Source: Halobacteriales archaeon SW_10_66_29 | GTDB taxonomy: Archaea > Halobacteriota > Halobacteria > Halobacteriales > Haloarculaceae | NCBI GenBank assembly: GCA_003022845.1 | Contig: PXSF01000016.1 | Coordinates: forward strand, 1 to 45,625 | Reading direction: 5' to 3' | DNA length: 45,625 nucleotides | Part shown: piece by piece, positions 8,323-16,977 of the stretch | Layout of the letters: every line of letters begins with the position of its first letter | Position numbering within the stretch: the stretch's first letter is position 1 | Position numbers and translations under genes: made by a program | Notes under the pieces: model-generated | Seen by the model: only the letters and a program-made list of their open reading frames with translations | Databases searched by the model: none | What the model was told of the DNA's origin: nothing

Positions 8323-10029
8323 ATGGCGACAGCACAGCCGCGGCTCACGGCGCGGGAGTACGAACGGTTCCGGCGGGCAACAGCGACCCACCGCGAGGAG
8401 CTCGTCGTCCGGCTCTGTGGCGAGGTCGGGCTGCGCGCGGCGGAGGTCGTCGCTGTCCGGCCGTCGGATTTCGACGACCGCCAGGGGAGCGACGGACGCT
8501 TCCTGGCTGTCGAAGAGACTGACGGCGACACCCGGACGGCGTACGTTCCCGAGCAGGTCGCACACGACGTCGAGCAGTACGTCCGGAGCAACGACCTCGG
8601 CGAGGAGGAGCTGCTCGTGGACGTGACGCCGCGGCGCGTCCAGATGCTGGTCGGCGAGATCGGGGCGCGCGCGGCGTCGGAAACTGGTCGGGCGGCGTTC
8701 GACGCGGTGACGCCCACGGCGCTGCGGCGGCAGTTCGGCCAGCGGCTGCTGGTCGAACACGGGGTCGACGCCCGCGTCGTGGCCGCCGTCGGCGGCTGGC
8801 AGGGCGTCGACGACCTGCTGGGGGAGCTGCGATCGCCGACACAGGAGGAGATCGCGACGGCGTTCGAACAGCTCGACGGGGGCACGACCGACGCCGGCCG
8901 GCTGTCGCGGCTCGTCGTGACGCTCGAATCGGTCGACGAGGCGCTGGTCAGCGCGCCGACGCGGACGGAGATCGACCGGGAGGTCTGCTCGCGGCTCACG
9001 GAGGTGTACCGGGCGGCCTGGGTCACGGACATCGAGCCCGACCGCGACCGGCTCACCGTGCGGGCCCACGCGGGCGAGAGCCCCGACCGGTTCGAGGGGT
9101 CCGCGAGCACGGAGCTCCTCCGGCGGGCCCGCCAGACCGGAAAGACGCTCGTCGCGCCCGACGAGCCGGGGCCCGCGAGCGACCGCGAGGGGCGAGGGCT
9201 GCTCGCCGCCACGCCGCTGGCCCACAGCGAGACGACCTACGGCGTCCTCGCGGTTCGGGCGGGGAGTCAGGGGGCGTTCGACCGGCCCGAGCGGACGGCC
9301 CTGGACGCGCTCGGCCGACGGGTCGCGTTCGCCATCACGGCCACCGAGCGGAAACTGCTGCTGCTGGGCGGGCAGGTGCTGGAGGTGCGCTTCCAGTACA
9401 GCGACGGGGCGGCGACGCTGGCCGGGCTCTCGGCGACGCTCGACTGCTCGCTTCACCTCGACGGCGTCGTGCCGGGAGAGGGCGGCTCGCTGGTCTGTTT
9501 CCTCGGCCTCCGGGAAACCAGCGCGGAGCGGGCGCTCGAAGCGGCGGCGGACGCCGACGGCGTCGACGACGTCCGGCTACTCAGACGGCACGACGACGGC
9601 GGCCTGCTCGAGGTCGTGCTCGACGCGGATTCGCCGCTGCTCGCACTGGCCCAGCGTGGCGGGACGATCACCGGGCTGCGCGTCGAGAACGGCGTGGCCA
9701 CGCTAACCTGCGAGCTCGCGCCCGACACGGACGTCAGGGCCGTCCACGACGACCTCGGCCGGCAGTACCCCTCGCTGTCGCTGGCGAGCAAACGCGAGCG
9801 CCAGGCCGCACAGCAGCCGCGCAGCCTCCGGGGGACGCTCGACGACCGGCTCACCGACAAACAGCGCGCCGTCCTCCAGGGGGCGTACTACGCCGGCTAC
9901 TTCGAGTGGCCCCGCGGCAGCACTGCCGAGGACCTCGCGGAGTCGATGGGTGTCTCCGCTCCGACGCTGCACAACCACCTCCGCAAAGCACAGCAGAAAC
10001 TGCTCGACTCCCTGTTCGAGGAGGGCTAA
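8323..10029 (+). CDS. Bat-like HTH-10 transcriptional regulator with integrase-like N-terminal domain
   Basis: 568 aa from ATG 8323. Residues 1-185 look like a tyrosine-recombinase catalytic fold: GEVGLRAAEVVAVRPSDF keeps the first catalytic Arg (R38). The usual HxLR box is TPTALRRQF (His replaced), the following GH is GGW, and no catalytic Tyr is seen, so it is probably a DNA-binding relic rather than a recombinase. A GAF-like sensor follows (about 190-350; GLLAATPLAHSETTYGVLAV). Next is a bacterio-opsin-activator domain (about 350-490). The C-terminal HTH-10 (about 500-565) has LTDKQRAVLQGAYYAGYFEW and GVSAPTLHNHLRKAQQKLL. Its position between two acetyl-CoA synthetase genes and upstream of an acetate-type symporter implies control of acetate use; this is an inference from context. 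An inverted repeat and a half-site at its own start suggest autoregulation. Confidence 0.88.
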   Translation: MATAQPRLTAREYERFRRATATHREELVVRLCGEVGLRAAEVVAVRPSDFDDRQGSDGRFLAVEETDGDTRTAYVPEQVAHDVEQYVRSNDLGEEELLVDVTPRRVQMLVGEIGARAASETGRAAFDAVTPTALRRQFGQRLLVEHGVDARVVAAVGGWQGVDDLLGELRSPTQEEIATAFEQLDGGTTDAGRLSRLVVTLESVDEALVSAPTRTEIDREVCSRLTEVYRAAWVTDIEPDRDRLTVRAHAGESPDRFEGSASTELLRRARQTGKTLVAPDEPGPASDREGRGLLAATPLAHSETTYGVLAVRAGSQGAFDRPERTALDALGRRVAFAITATERKLLLLGGQVLEVRFQYSDGAATLAGLSATLDCSLHLDGVVPGEGGSLVCFLGLRETSAERALEAAADADGVDDVRLLRRHDDGGLLEVVLDADSPLLALAQRGGTITGLRVENGVATLTCELAPDTDVRAVHDDLGRQYPSLSLASKRERQAAQQPRSLRGTLDDRLTDKQRAVLQGAYYAGYFEWPRGSTAEDLAESMGVSAPTLHNHLRKAQQKLLDSLFEEG

Positions 10030-10371
10030 CGGTCAGGCCCGGGAGAGCGGAACCCGCAACGACGGTTCGCAGTCCGTCCGCCACGCCTCCGCGCGCTTGC
10101 ATGCGGTCACTGCGAACTGTCGGGCATGCTCGAATCATGAGCATCATCGGAGTATGTAAGTAATTAGCATGCCGCTGCTTCGGGGGCACCGTCGCCGGCC
10201 GTTTCGGCCGGTTTCCCCGCCTCGACCGGCCGTCAGCGCGCGCCTATTTAAGCAATCCAGTATATTTCTCTCAGTATTGAGATGGTTTTTTTCGAGTTAG
10301 TAGTGAATGAATGAGGAATTGTGATAGTTAGGGTCCTCGCTTAAGACGGCTCTGTGTGCAGTGAGTCGCGT
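10030..10371. other. 342-base intergenic region before acs2
   Basis: No credible gene. It holds a terminator-like hairpin at 10195-10211, an AT-rich tract near 10245-10320 with a short inverted repeat TCTCAGTATTGAGA, and the TATA-like CGCTTAAG at 10338-10345 belonging to the second acetyl-CoA synthetase gene. Confidence 0.6.
10195..10211 (+). terminator. hairpin after the Bat-like regulator gene
   Basis: CCGGCCG-TTT-CGGCCGG, a 7-bp perfect GC stem with a TTT loop followed by GTTTCCCC. It lies 166 bases past the regulator stop, so it could end read-through transcription before acs2. It lacks a long U tract, so the call is tentative. Confidence 0.35.
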
Positions 10372-12260
10372 ATGTCAGACGATACCGAGGTGCACCTCGA
10401 AGCACGACTCGCGGAACAGGACGAGTTCGAGCCCCCGGAATCGTTCGTCGAACAGGCCAACGTCACCGATCCCGGCATCGAGGATGAGTTCGAGGATAAC
10501 TGGCCGGAGGCGTGGGAGCGTGCGGCTGATCTGTTGGACTGGGAGAGCGACTACGACGAGGTACTGGTCGACGACAACGAGCCGTTCTACGAGTGGTTCG
10601 TCGGCGGGGAGTTGAACGCGTCGGCGAACTGCCTGGATCGGCATCTCGCCGACCGCGGCGACGAGGCTGCCATCGAGTGGATCGGCGAACTCGGCGAGAC
10701 GCGGACCTACACCTACGAGGAGTTGCATCGGGAGGTCAACGAGTTTGCCGCCGCGTTGCGCGAGCAGGGCGTCGCGGAGGACGACGTGGTGGCGATGTAC
10801 ATGCCGATGATTCCGGAGTTGCCGATCGCGATGCTCGCCTGCGCACGCATCGGCGCGCCACACGCCGTCGTCTTTGCGGGCTTTTCGGCGGACGCACTGG
10901 CCGAGCGGATGAACGCGTCCGATTCGGAGCACCTGGTGACCGTCGACGGGTACTACCGCCGTGGGGACCCGCTGGATCACCTCTCGAAAGCACGGGAGGG
11001 CCGCGAGCAAGTAGACGGGGACGTGACTACCGTCGTGGTCGACCGCCTGGGCGAGGAGTCGCCCGCGGACGTCGCTGGCGGCGAACACGTCTACGGCGAC
11101 CTGGTCGAGGAGCATGCCGGTGCCACCGTTGAGCCTGTGACCCGGGATGCCGAGGACATGCTGTTTCTCATGTACACGTCCGGGACGACCGGGAAGCCAA
11201 AGGGCGTCAAGCACACCACCGGCGGGTATTCACGGGCCACTCCTACATCGTCTACGGGCCGCTGGCGCTTGGCACGACCTCGGTGATGTACGAAGGAACG
11301 CCGGACTATCCCGACAAGGATCGGCTCTGGGAGATCGTCGACGACTACGACGTCACGCAACTGTACACTGCCCCCACCGCAATCCGTGCGTTCATGAAGT
11401 GGGGGCCGGAGTACCCCGACCGGCACGATCTCTCCTCGCTGCGGTTGTTGGGCACCGTGGGCGAGCCGATCAATCCGCGGGCCTGGAAGTGGTACTACAG
11501 GCACATCGGCAACGAGGAGTGCCCGATCGTGGACACGTGGTGGCAGACCGAAACCGGCGGGATGATGATTACGACGCTGCCGGCGCTCAACACGATGAAA
11601 CCCGGCTCGGCGGGGCCGCCGCTACCCGGCATCAGCGCCGACGTGATCGACCCCAGCGGCGATCCGGTCGAGGCCGGCCGCGCGGGCCACCTCGTCGTCA
11701 ACAAGCCCTGGCCGGGGATGCTGCGCACCCTCTACAAGAACGACGAGCGGTTCATCAACGAGTACTGGGACGAGTACTCCAATCCCGAGCGCGACCAGTG
11801 GGTGTACTTCCCCGAGGACGGGGCGAAGATCGACGACGACGGCTACATCACGGTGCTGGGACGCGTCGACGACGTGTTGAACGTGTCGGGCCACCGGCTG
11901 GGGACGATGGAGATCGAGTCGGCGATCGTGGGTGTCGAGGGCGTCGCCGAGGCCGCTGTGGTGGGCGGCGACCACGAGATAAAAGGCGAAGCGGTCTACG
12001 CCTACGTGATCACCGAAGATGGCCAGGAGGAGAGCGAGGCGTTCCGCGAGGAGATCATCGCGGCGGTGGAGGATGCGATTGGGCCGATCGCGCGGCCCGA
12101 GCAGGTGATTTTCACGCCGGAACTGCCCAAGACCCGGTCGGGGAAGATCATGCGGCGGCTGTTAGAGGACATCGCCAACGGCGACGAACTGGGCAACACG
12201 AGCACGCTGCGCAACCCCGACGTGGTCCACGACATCCAGCAGAAAGTGAGCAGTGAGTAA
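10372..12260 (+). pseudogene. acs: second acetyl-CoA synthetase, broken by an internal deletion/frameshift
   Basis: Starts at ATG 10372 with the standard haloarchaeal beginning MSDDTEVHLEARLAEQ, and the P-loop [18 protein letters not shown] is canonical. Directly after that Tyr (about 11229) the frame changes and sequence resumes at [17 protein letters not shown] in another frame, running cleanly to TAA at 12258-12260. Alignment by eye with the paralogue at 6096-8036 shows about 85 nt missing, including the CTADIGW segment of the active site. All other motifs ([36 protein letters not shown]) are intact. As written, the gene cannot make a functional enzyme. The break could be real or an assembly fault. 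Its stop is 12 bases before the symporter small-subunit gene. Confidence 0.9.
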
Positions 12261-12272
12261 CACCTGCTACCA

Positions 12273-12803
12273 ATGATCGACAACCACACAGACGACAATG
12301 GCACCGACCACGAAGTACCAGCGGGAGACGACGGAGCGACCGGCGGCGAGCCAGCGACGGACGGCGGCGAACCGGTGTCGGAGCGGGGCGAGACAGCGAC
12401 GACCGGCGAGCTGTCCGACGCCGAACGGGAGGAGCAGATCGACTACCTCGACGTGGAGATCAACCTTCTGCGCCCGGCGACGCCGTTCATGCGGGACCAC
12501 CTGAAGGTGATCTGGACGGGCGCGATCATCTGGACGTTAACCACGTTCGGCCCGATCACGCTGACGTGGCTGGCGCCGGAAGCGATGACGTCGACGATGC
12601 CGATCCTCGAGTTCCCGCTGCACTACTTCCTGATCGCGATCGGCAGCCCGGGAGCGGCGCTGTTGCTCTCGGTGTGGTACGCCCGCAAGCGCGATCAGAT
12701 CGACAGGAAGTACGGCATCGAGCAGGGCGTGCCCAGCGAGCCGTATACAACCGAGACGGCCGACGAGGACGTCGCGGCGACTGACGGGGGTGTCCGTGAA
12801 TGA
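12273..12803 (+). CDS. DUF4212 small subunit of a sodium/solute symporter
   Basis: 176 aa. Residues 1-65 are a hydrophilic, low-complexity N-terminus containing DDGATGGEPATDGGEPV. A conserved core follows: LRPATPFMRDHLKVIWTG, two membrane segments (about 80-105 and 112-135), and a basic WYARKRDQIDRKYGIEQG exit. This is the usual pattern of DUF4212 proteins that pair with VC_2705-type SSS transporters. The stop overlaps the start of the transporter gene (ATGA), indicating translational coupling. Together with the adjacent acetyl-CoA synthetase genes it probably belongs to an acetate or short organic acid uptake unit. Confidence 0.88.
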   Translation: MIDNHTDDNGTDHEVPAGDDGATGGEPATDGGEPVSERGETATTGELSDAEREEQIDYLDVEINLLRPATPFMRDHLKVIWTGAIIWTLTTFGPITLTWLAPEAMTSTMPILEFPLHYFLIAIGSPGAALLLSVWYARKRDQIDRKYGIEQGVPSEPYTTETADEDVAATDGGVRE

Positions 12804-14596
12804 GCGACGCGGCGCTGCTTGCGAGCGACCTGCTGTTGCAATCGGAGGGGCTGCTTCCGGAGGGGCTTGACATCTCGTTCAAGATCCTGCCGGCGATCAT
12901 CGTCATCGCGATGATGGCGCTGTTCCTGGCAGTCGGGTTCGTGTTCAAAGTCGCCGACACCGACGACATGTGGGTCGCCGGCCGCTCGATCGGCAACATC
13001 GAGAACGGGATGGCGATCGGGGCGAACTGGATGTCGGCCGCCTCCTACCTCGGGATGGCCGCGTTGATCGCGACAACCGGCGTCTACGGGCTGGCGTTCG
13101 TCGTGGGCTGGACGACGAACTACTTCATCCTGCTGATCTTCATGGCCGCCCAGATGCGCCGGTTCGGGAAGTACACCGCGCCGGACTTCGTCGGCGACCG
13201 CTTCAACTCCGACACCGCGCGCGCCATCGCGGCAGTGACGACGTTCCTGATCGGCTTCGTCTACGCCATCGGGCAGGCCCGCGGGATGGGGCTGGTCGGC
13301 ATGTACATGCTCGGCGACCTCTCGGGGCTCACCGGTGGGACGCTGTCCGCCTACCAGACGATGATGGTGCTGTTCATGGTCGTCACCGTCGGCTACCTGG
13401 CGCTGTCGGGGATGCTCGGCGCAACGAAGAACATGGCCTTGCAGTACATCATCCTCATCTCGGCGTTCCTGATCGGCCTGCTCGCGACCGGCTGGGCGGC
13501 GGGCTACTCGACGGTGTTACCCCAACTGGAGTACGGGCAGCTGATCAGCGACCTCGGCAACGAGTTCTCCGCGCCGTTCGAGGGCGGCAGCTACTATCTC
13601 TGGATCGCGACGGCGTTCTCGTTGATCTTCGGTACCTGCGGGCTCCCGCACGTGCTGGTGCGCTTCTACACCGTCGAGAACGAGCGGGTCGCCCGCTGGT
13701 CGTGTACCTGGGGGCTGTTTTTCATCTGCCTGCTGTACCTGAGCGCGCCGGCCTTCGCGGCGTTCGGTACGGCGCTGTACACCGAGAACGTGACGCCGAC
13801 GTACGGCGACCCCGGGATGAGTAGTGCGGCCGGGGACGTGATCGTAGTGTTAGCATCACAGCTCGCAGGCTTGCCGACCTGGCTGGTCGGGTTCGTCGCC
13901 GCCGGCGGGATCGCCGCCGCCGTCGCGACGACCGCCGGCCTGTTCATCGCCGGCTCCTCGGCCATCTCCCACGACATCTACGCGAACATCATCAACGAGG
14001 ACGCGACCCAGCGCCAGCAGGTGCTGGTCGGCCGCCTGAGCATCATCGCGCTGGGCACGATCACGACGCTCGCGGCGCTGGACCCGGGCCAGCCGATCGC
14101 CGCACTCGTCGGGTTCGCGTTCTCGCTAGCGGCAATCGTGCTGTTCCCGATGTTCTTCATCGGGCTCTGGTGGGAGAACGCCAACCGCCAGGGCGCGCTC
14201 GCGGGCATGACGCTCGGGCTCGTGCTGTGGTTCATCCCGATGATCAACGAGGGGAACTTCAACCTCGTCAACGGCGGCGAGGGGCTCGGCATCGAACTCC
14301 TCAGCACGTGGATGCCCGCGATCGGCTCGGCACTGATCGCGATGCCGCTGGTCATCGTCACGATGGTGTTCGTCTCGATCATCACCGACGAACCTCCGGA
14401 GAAGACCAAGATGATGGTCCGGCAGTGTCACAGCCCCGACCCGATGGCGCGGGACGCGACTGCCGCGGAGGTCGTCGAACGGAAGCTGGACGCTCGCGAC
14501 GCCGCAACCGACGGCGGTGAACCGGCGACCGACGGCGGCGAACCGGTGACCGACGGCGGTGGGCCGCCTGTGGACAACCACCGGGAGGACACCTGA
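12800..14596 (+). CDS. sodium:solute symporter, ActP/VC_2705-like (probable acetate uptake)
   Basis: 598 aa. An integral membrane sodium-coupled carrier of the SSS family with about 13 hydrophobic segments. Characteristic stretches are DMWVAGRSIGNIENGMAIGA NWMSAASYLG, GFVYAIGQARGMG, FGTCGLPHVLVRFYTV and the glycine/alanine-rich AAGGIAAAVATTAGLFIAGS preceding SAISHDIYANI; these mark the acetate/pyruvate-type branch. The protein ends in a hydrophilic tail with DGGEPATDGGEPVTDGG, the same phrase as in the small subunit's N-terminus. It is translationally coupled to that subunit. Acetate as substrate is inferred from family and from the flanking acetyl-CoA synthetase genes; other monocarboxylates are possible. 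Confidence 0.9.
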   Translation: MSDAALLASDLLLQSEGLLPEGLDISFKILPAIIVIAMMALFLAVGFVFKVADTDDMWVAGRSIGNIENGMAIGANWMSAASYLGMAALIATTGVYGLAFVVGWTTNYFILLIFMAAQMRRFGKYTAPDFVGDRFNSDTARAIAAVTTFLIGFVYAIGQARGMGLVGMYMLGDLSGLTGGTLSAYQTMMVLFMVVTVGYLALSGMLGATKNMALQYIILISAFLIGLLATGWAAGYSTVLPQLEYGQLISDLGNEFSAPFEGGSYYLWIATAFSLIFGTCGLPHVLVRFYTVENERVARWSCTWGLFFICLLYLSAPAFAAFGTALYTENVTPTYGDPGMSSAAGDVIVVLASQLAGLPTWLVGFVAAGGIAAAVATTAGLFIAGSSAISHDIYANIINEDATQRQQVLVGRLSIIALGTITTLAALDPGQPIAALVGFAFSLAAIVLFPMFFIGLWWENANRQGALAGMTLGLVLWFIPMINEGNFNLVNGGEGLGIELLSTWMPAIGSALIAMPLVIVTMVFVSIITDEPPEKTKMMVRQCHSPDPMARDATAAEVVERKLDARDAATDGGEPATDGGEPVTDGGGPPVDNHREDT

Positions 14597-14598
14597 TC

Positions 14599-15017
14599 AT
14601 GTACGAACGCATCCTCGTCCCGACCGACGGCAGCGACGTCGCCCAGTCGGCCGTCGATCAGTCGCCGACACCGACGCGATCGCCTACAGCCTCGGCGCCG
14701 AACAGGTCGACCGGATCCGGCAGGGGAACTTCGCCGGGATGACCGAACTCCGCCGGAAGGCCGAGACGGCGACCGGCTACGTCGCCGAACTCGCCGAGGA
14801 GCAGGGGGTCGACGTCGTCGAGCACCACGCCGGGGGCCAGCCCCACGACATGATCGCTGACTACGCCGAGGACAACGACATCGACCTCGTGGTGATGGGC
14901 AGCCACGGCCGCGCGGGCGTCCGCCGGGCCCTGCTGGGGAGCGTCACCGAGCGGACGCTACGCTCGACGCACGTTCCCGTCCTCGTGGTGGACTACCGTA
15001 GCGCCGACGAGGAGTGA
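14599..15017 (+). pseudogene. universal stress protein (UspA family), frameshifted by an internal deletion
   Basis: ATG 14599, three bases after the symporter stop, begins the classic MYERILVPTDGSDVAQSAVD. At about 14658-14661 the frame shifts and continues as VADTDAIAYSLGAEQVDRIR through to GSHGRAGVRRALLGSVTERT and VPVLVVDYRSADEE. The roughly 20 residues normally found between (the first helix and second strand) are absent. The ATP-binding G-x2-G-x9-G-S/T motif in the second part is intact. In haloarchaea a UspA gene commonly follows acetate transporter genes. As read, the product would be truncated after about 20 native residues. Confidence 0.85.
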
Positions 15018-15087
15018 CGGCACCCTACAGCCACTTCGCACGAATGCTTCACCGACCGCGACGCGACCGACCGGGAGCCGACCCGCA

Positions 15088-15309
15088 ATGAGCCTCGACG
15101 ACCGCCTCCGGCAGCACGTCCGCGAGCACAAGTCGGGGATGCTGTACGACCTGATGTTCGCCGTCGTCTGGGTCGCGCTCGTCGGGTTCCTGTTCGATTT
15201 CGTCTTCGTCGGCGCGCCGAGGTGGACGTTCTACATGTTCATGCTGGCCGGCATTCCCGCGTACTTCGGCTTCTTCTGGTCGCTCGAACTCGCCAGACAG
15301 GCGGAGTGA
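15088..15309 (+). CDS. small two-TM haloarchaeal membrane protein
   Basis: 73 aa. A basic N-terminus (MSLDDRLRQHVREHKSG) is followed by two membrane segments, MLYDLMFAVVWVALVGFLFD and WTFYMFMLAGIPAYFGFFW, and a short polar tail. I recognise the pattern as a conserved haloarchaeal small membrane protein of unknown function but cannot name the family. The stop codon sits inside a 20-bp palindrome shared with the convergent minus-strand remnant. Confidence 0.75.
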   Translation: MSLDDRLRQHVREHKSGMLYDLMFAVVWVALVGFLFDFVFVGAPRWTFYMFMLAGIPAYFGFFWSLELARQAE

Positions 15310-15319
15310 TCACTCCGCC
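15300..15319. terminator. 20-bp perfect palindrome at two convergent gene ends
   Basis: The sequence is perfectly self-complementary around TGATCA and supplies the TGA of both convergent frames (15307-15309 on plus, 15310-15312 on minus), each ending in an Ala-Glu or Gln-Ala-Glu context. It could form a hairpin in either transcript and act as a bidirectional terminator. Confidence 0.5.
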
Positions 15320-15423
15320 GACGCTTCGACGTACCGCTGGCGGAGCCGCACGCACAGCAGGCTCGCCAGGCCGAAGATGACCGGGAACCCGGGGAGGCCC
15401 ACCGACCCCGGCCGTCAGCTCAT
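15310..15423 (-). pseudogene. remnant of a small membrane protein gene
   Basis: An ATG at 15421-15423 lies 30 bases downstream of a TATA-like CCTTATACAC on the minus strand, but its frame stops after two codons (MS then TGA). The same frame then reads VGLPGFPVIFGLASLLCVRL and RQRYVEASAE before TGA at 15310-15312: a membrane segment followed by a basic-to-acidic tail. The pattern fits a small membrane protein that has lost its middle. No family is recognised. Confidence 0.5.
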
Positions 15424-15474
15424 CGTGTCGTCACAGAGTCACGTCCGGGTGTATAAGGCCCGGTTACGACCCGG

Positions 15475-15482
15475 ACTTATTT
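15475..15482 (+). promoter_or_regulatory. TATA-like box deciding the DUF389 gene start
   Basis: ACTTATTT lies about 29 bases before the GTG at 15508, favouring that GTG over upstream TTG codons. Confidence 0.5.
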
Positions 15483-15507
15483 GCCCCCGGGCAGCCTCAC
15501 CGCAGAT

Positions 15508-16788
15508 GTGCGGCTCCTCCAGATTACGATTCCCGCCGGCAAGCGGGAGACGCTACTCTCGACACTCGACGACGAGGGGATCGACTACCTCGTCTCCGAT
15601 GAGACCAGCGGCCGGGAGTTCGACGCGATCGCGTACATTCCGCTGCCGACCAACGCCGTCGAGTCGGTGCTCGAACAGCTCCGGGAGGTCGGCCTGGACG
15701 AGGACGCCTACGTCGTGGTGCTGGACGCGAACACGGTCGTCTCGCGGCGGTTCACCAAGCTCCAAGAGGAGTACGACGAGGACCGGATCGCGCGCGACGA
15801 GCTCGTCGCGGCCGCGAGCGAACTGGTACCGTCGACCAACACGTACATCCTGATGACCATCGTGAGCGCGCTCATCGCCACCGCCGGGCTGTTGCTCGAC
15901 TCGCCCGCGGTCGTCGTCGGCTCGATGGTGATCGCGCCGCTGGTCGGCCCGGCGATGTCGGCCAGCATCGGCACAGTCGTCAGCGAACAACGGATGTTCA
16001 TCCGTGGCATCTATCTGCAGGTGATGGGCCTGCTGCTGGCCATCATCGCCGCGTTCGCGTTCGCCTTCGTCGTTCGAAACGTCAACCTGATTCCACCCAT
16101 AACCGATATAACCACAGTCCCGGAGATCCGCGAACGGATCGCGCCGGATTTCCTCTCGCTGGTGATCGCGATCGGCGCCGGCGTCGCCGGGATCGTCAGC
16201 CTCACCACCGGCGTCTCGACGGCGCTGGTGGGTGTGATGATCGCCGTCGCGCTCATCCCGCCGGCCGCGACCGTCGGGATCGGCCTCGCGTGGGGCGCGC
16301 CGCTGGTCACGCTCGGCTCCGGCGTCCTGGTGCTGGTGAACGTGCTCTCGATCAACCTCGCCGCGATGGTGGTGCTGTGGTACAGCGGCTACCGGCCGCA
16401 ACACTGGTTCAAAACGGGTCACGCCCGCCAAGCGATGCTCAAGCGCGCCGCCACGCTGCTGGTCGCAATCGTCGTCCTCTCGGCGTTCCTGGGTGGCGTC
16501 ACACTCGACTCCTACCAGCGTGCGAACACCGACGAAGCCATCCAGGAGGAAATCCAGACCACCGTCGATCAGTTCGAGACGACACACGACATCGAACTGC
16601 TCAGCGTCGAGGTCTTATACTCCCGTGCGGTCCCGTTTCAGGATCCCGACCGGATCGTCGTCAGGATCGGTATCCCGCCCGGCGAGTCGCTGTCGGGGCT
16701 CGCGACGCTGATCCGCGAGCGCGTCGCCGCCGAAACCGGCCACAACGTCGACACCGAAGTCCGGTACGTCCAGACCGAACGGGGCTGA
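15508..16788 (+). CDS. DUF389 (TIGR00341-type) membrane protein
   Basis: 426 aa from GTG 15508. Residues 1-110 are a soluble ACT-like region (MRLLQITIPAGKRETLLSTL type start). Six or so membrane segments follow, including TYILMTIVSALIATAGLLLD, the signature SPAVVVGSMVIAPLVGPAMS, and SLTTGVSTALVGVMIAVALI PPAATVGIGL. A C-terminal soluble domain of about 90 residues follows (VEVLYSRAVPFQDPDRIVVR). This is the DUF389 architecture, whose biochemical role is unknown. The TGA stop forms the first bases of a dispersed repeat element (TGATACGG). Confidence 0.88.
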   Translation: MRLLQITIPAGKRETLLSTLDDEGIDYLVSDETSGREFDAIAYIPLPTNAVESVLEQLREVGLDEDAYVVVLDANTVVSRRFTKLQEEYDEDRIARDELVAAASELVPSTNTYILMTIVSALIATAGLLLDSPAVVVGSMVIAPLVGPAMSASIGTVVSEQRMFIRGIYLQVMGLLLAIIAAFAFAFVVRNVNLIPPITDITTVPEIRERIAPDFLSLVIAIGAGVAGIVSLTTGVSTALVGVMIAVALIPPAATVGIGLAWGAPLVTLGSGVLVLVNVLSINLAAMVVLWYSGYRPQHWFKTGHARQAMLKRAATLLVAIVVLSAFLGGVTLDSYQRANTDEAIQEEIQTTVDQFETTHDIELLSVEVLYSRAVPFQDPDRIVVRIGIPPGESLSGLATLIRERVAAETGHNVDTEVRYVQTERG

Positions 16789-16895
16789 TACGGTCGTTCG
16801 TGACTATTTTCGGGACTATCTCGTCATACCGGGCGTTTGACGAGCTCTGACGCACGAACTGTGACACCGTAGCGGTAACGGATCACGAGTTCGAC
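16786..16895. repeat. dispersed intergenic repeat element
   Basis: Begins with TGATACGGTCGTTCGTGA overlapping the stop codon of the DUF389 gene. Its distal part (16852-16889) is the reverse complement of 24634-24671 with only about four mismatches over 38 bases, around the core TTACCGC and TGTCACAGTTCGTGC. It has no coding capacity. It belongs with the copies at 23219-23256 and 24624-24671. Confidence 0.65.
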
Positions 16896-16977
16896 TACGT
16901 AGCGGTCAGTTCGGGTACAGCCCGGAATGGTCGACTCCTAGAAATGTTCTTGACCCGGGGGAGAGCAACAGACACAC

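Noticed and set aside
10593-11132. Open plus-strand frame overlapping the first half of acs2
   Set aside because: Arg/Gly-rich alternate-frame shadow of the synthetase.
11215-11235. Programmed frameshift or translational bypass to rescue acs2 and the other broken genes
   Set aside because: Conserved blocks are absent from the DNA itself, so no recoding event could restore the full proteins. No shared slippery or take-off/landing sequence is seen at the junctions.
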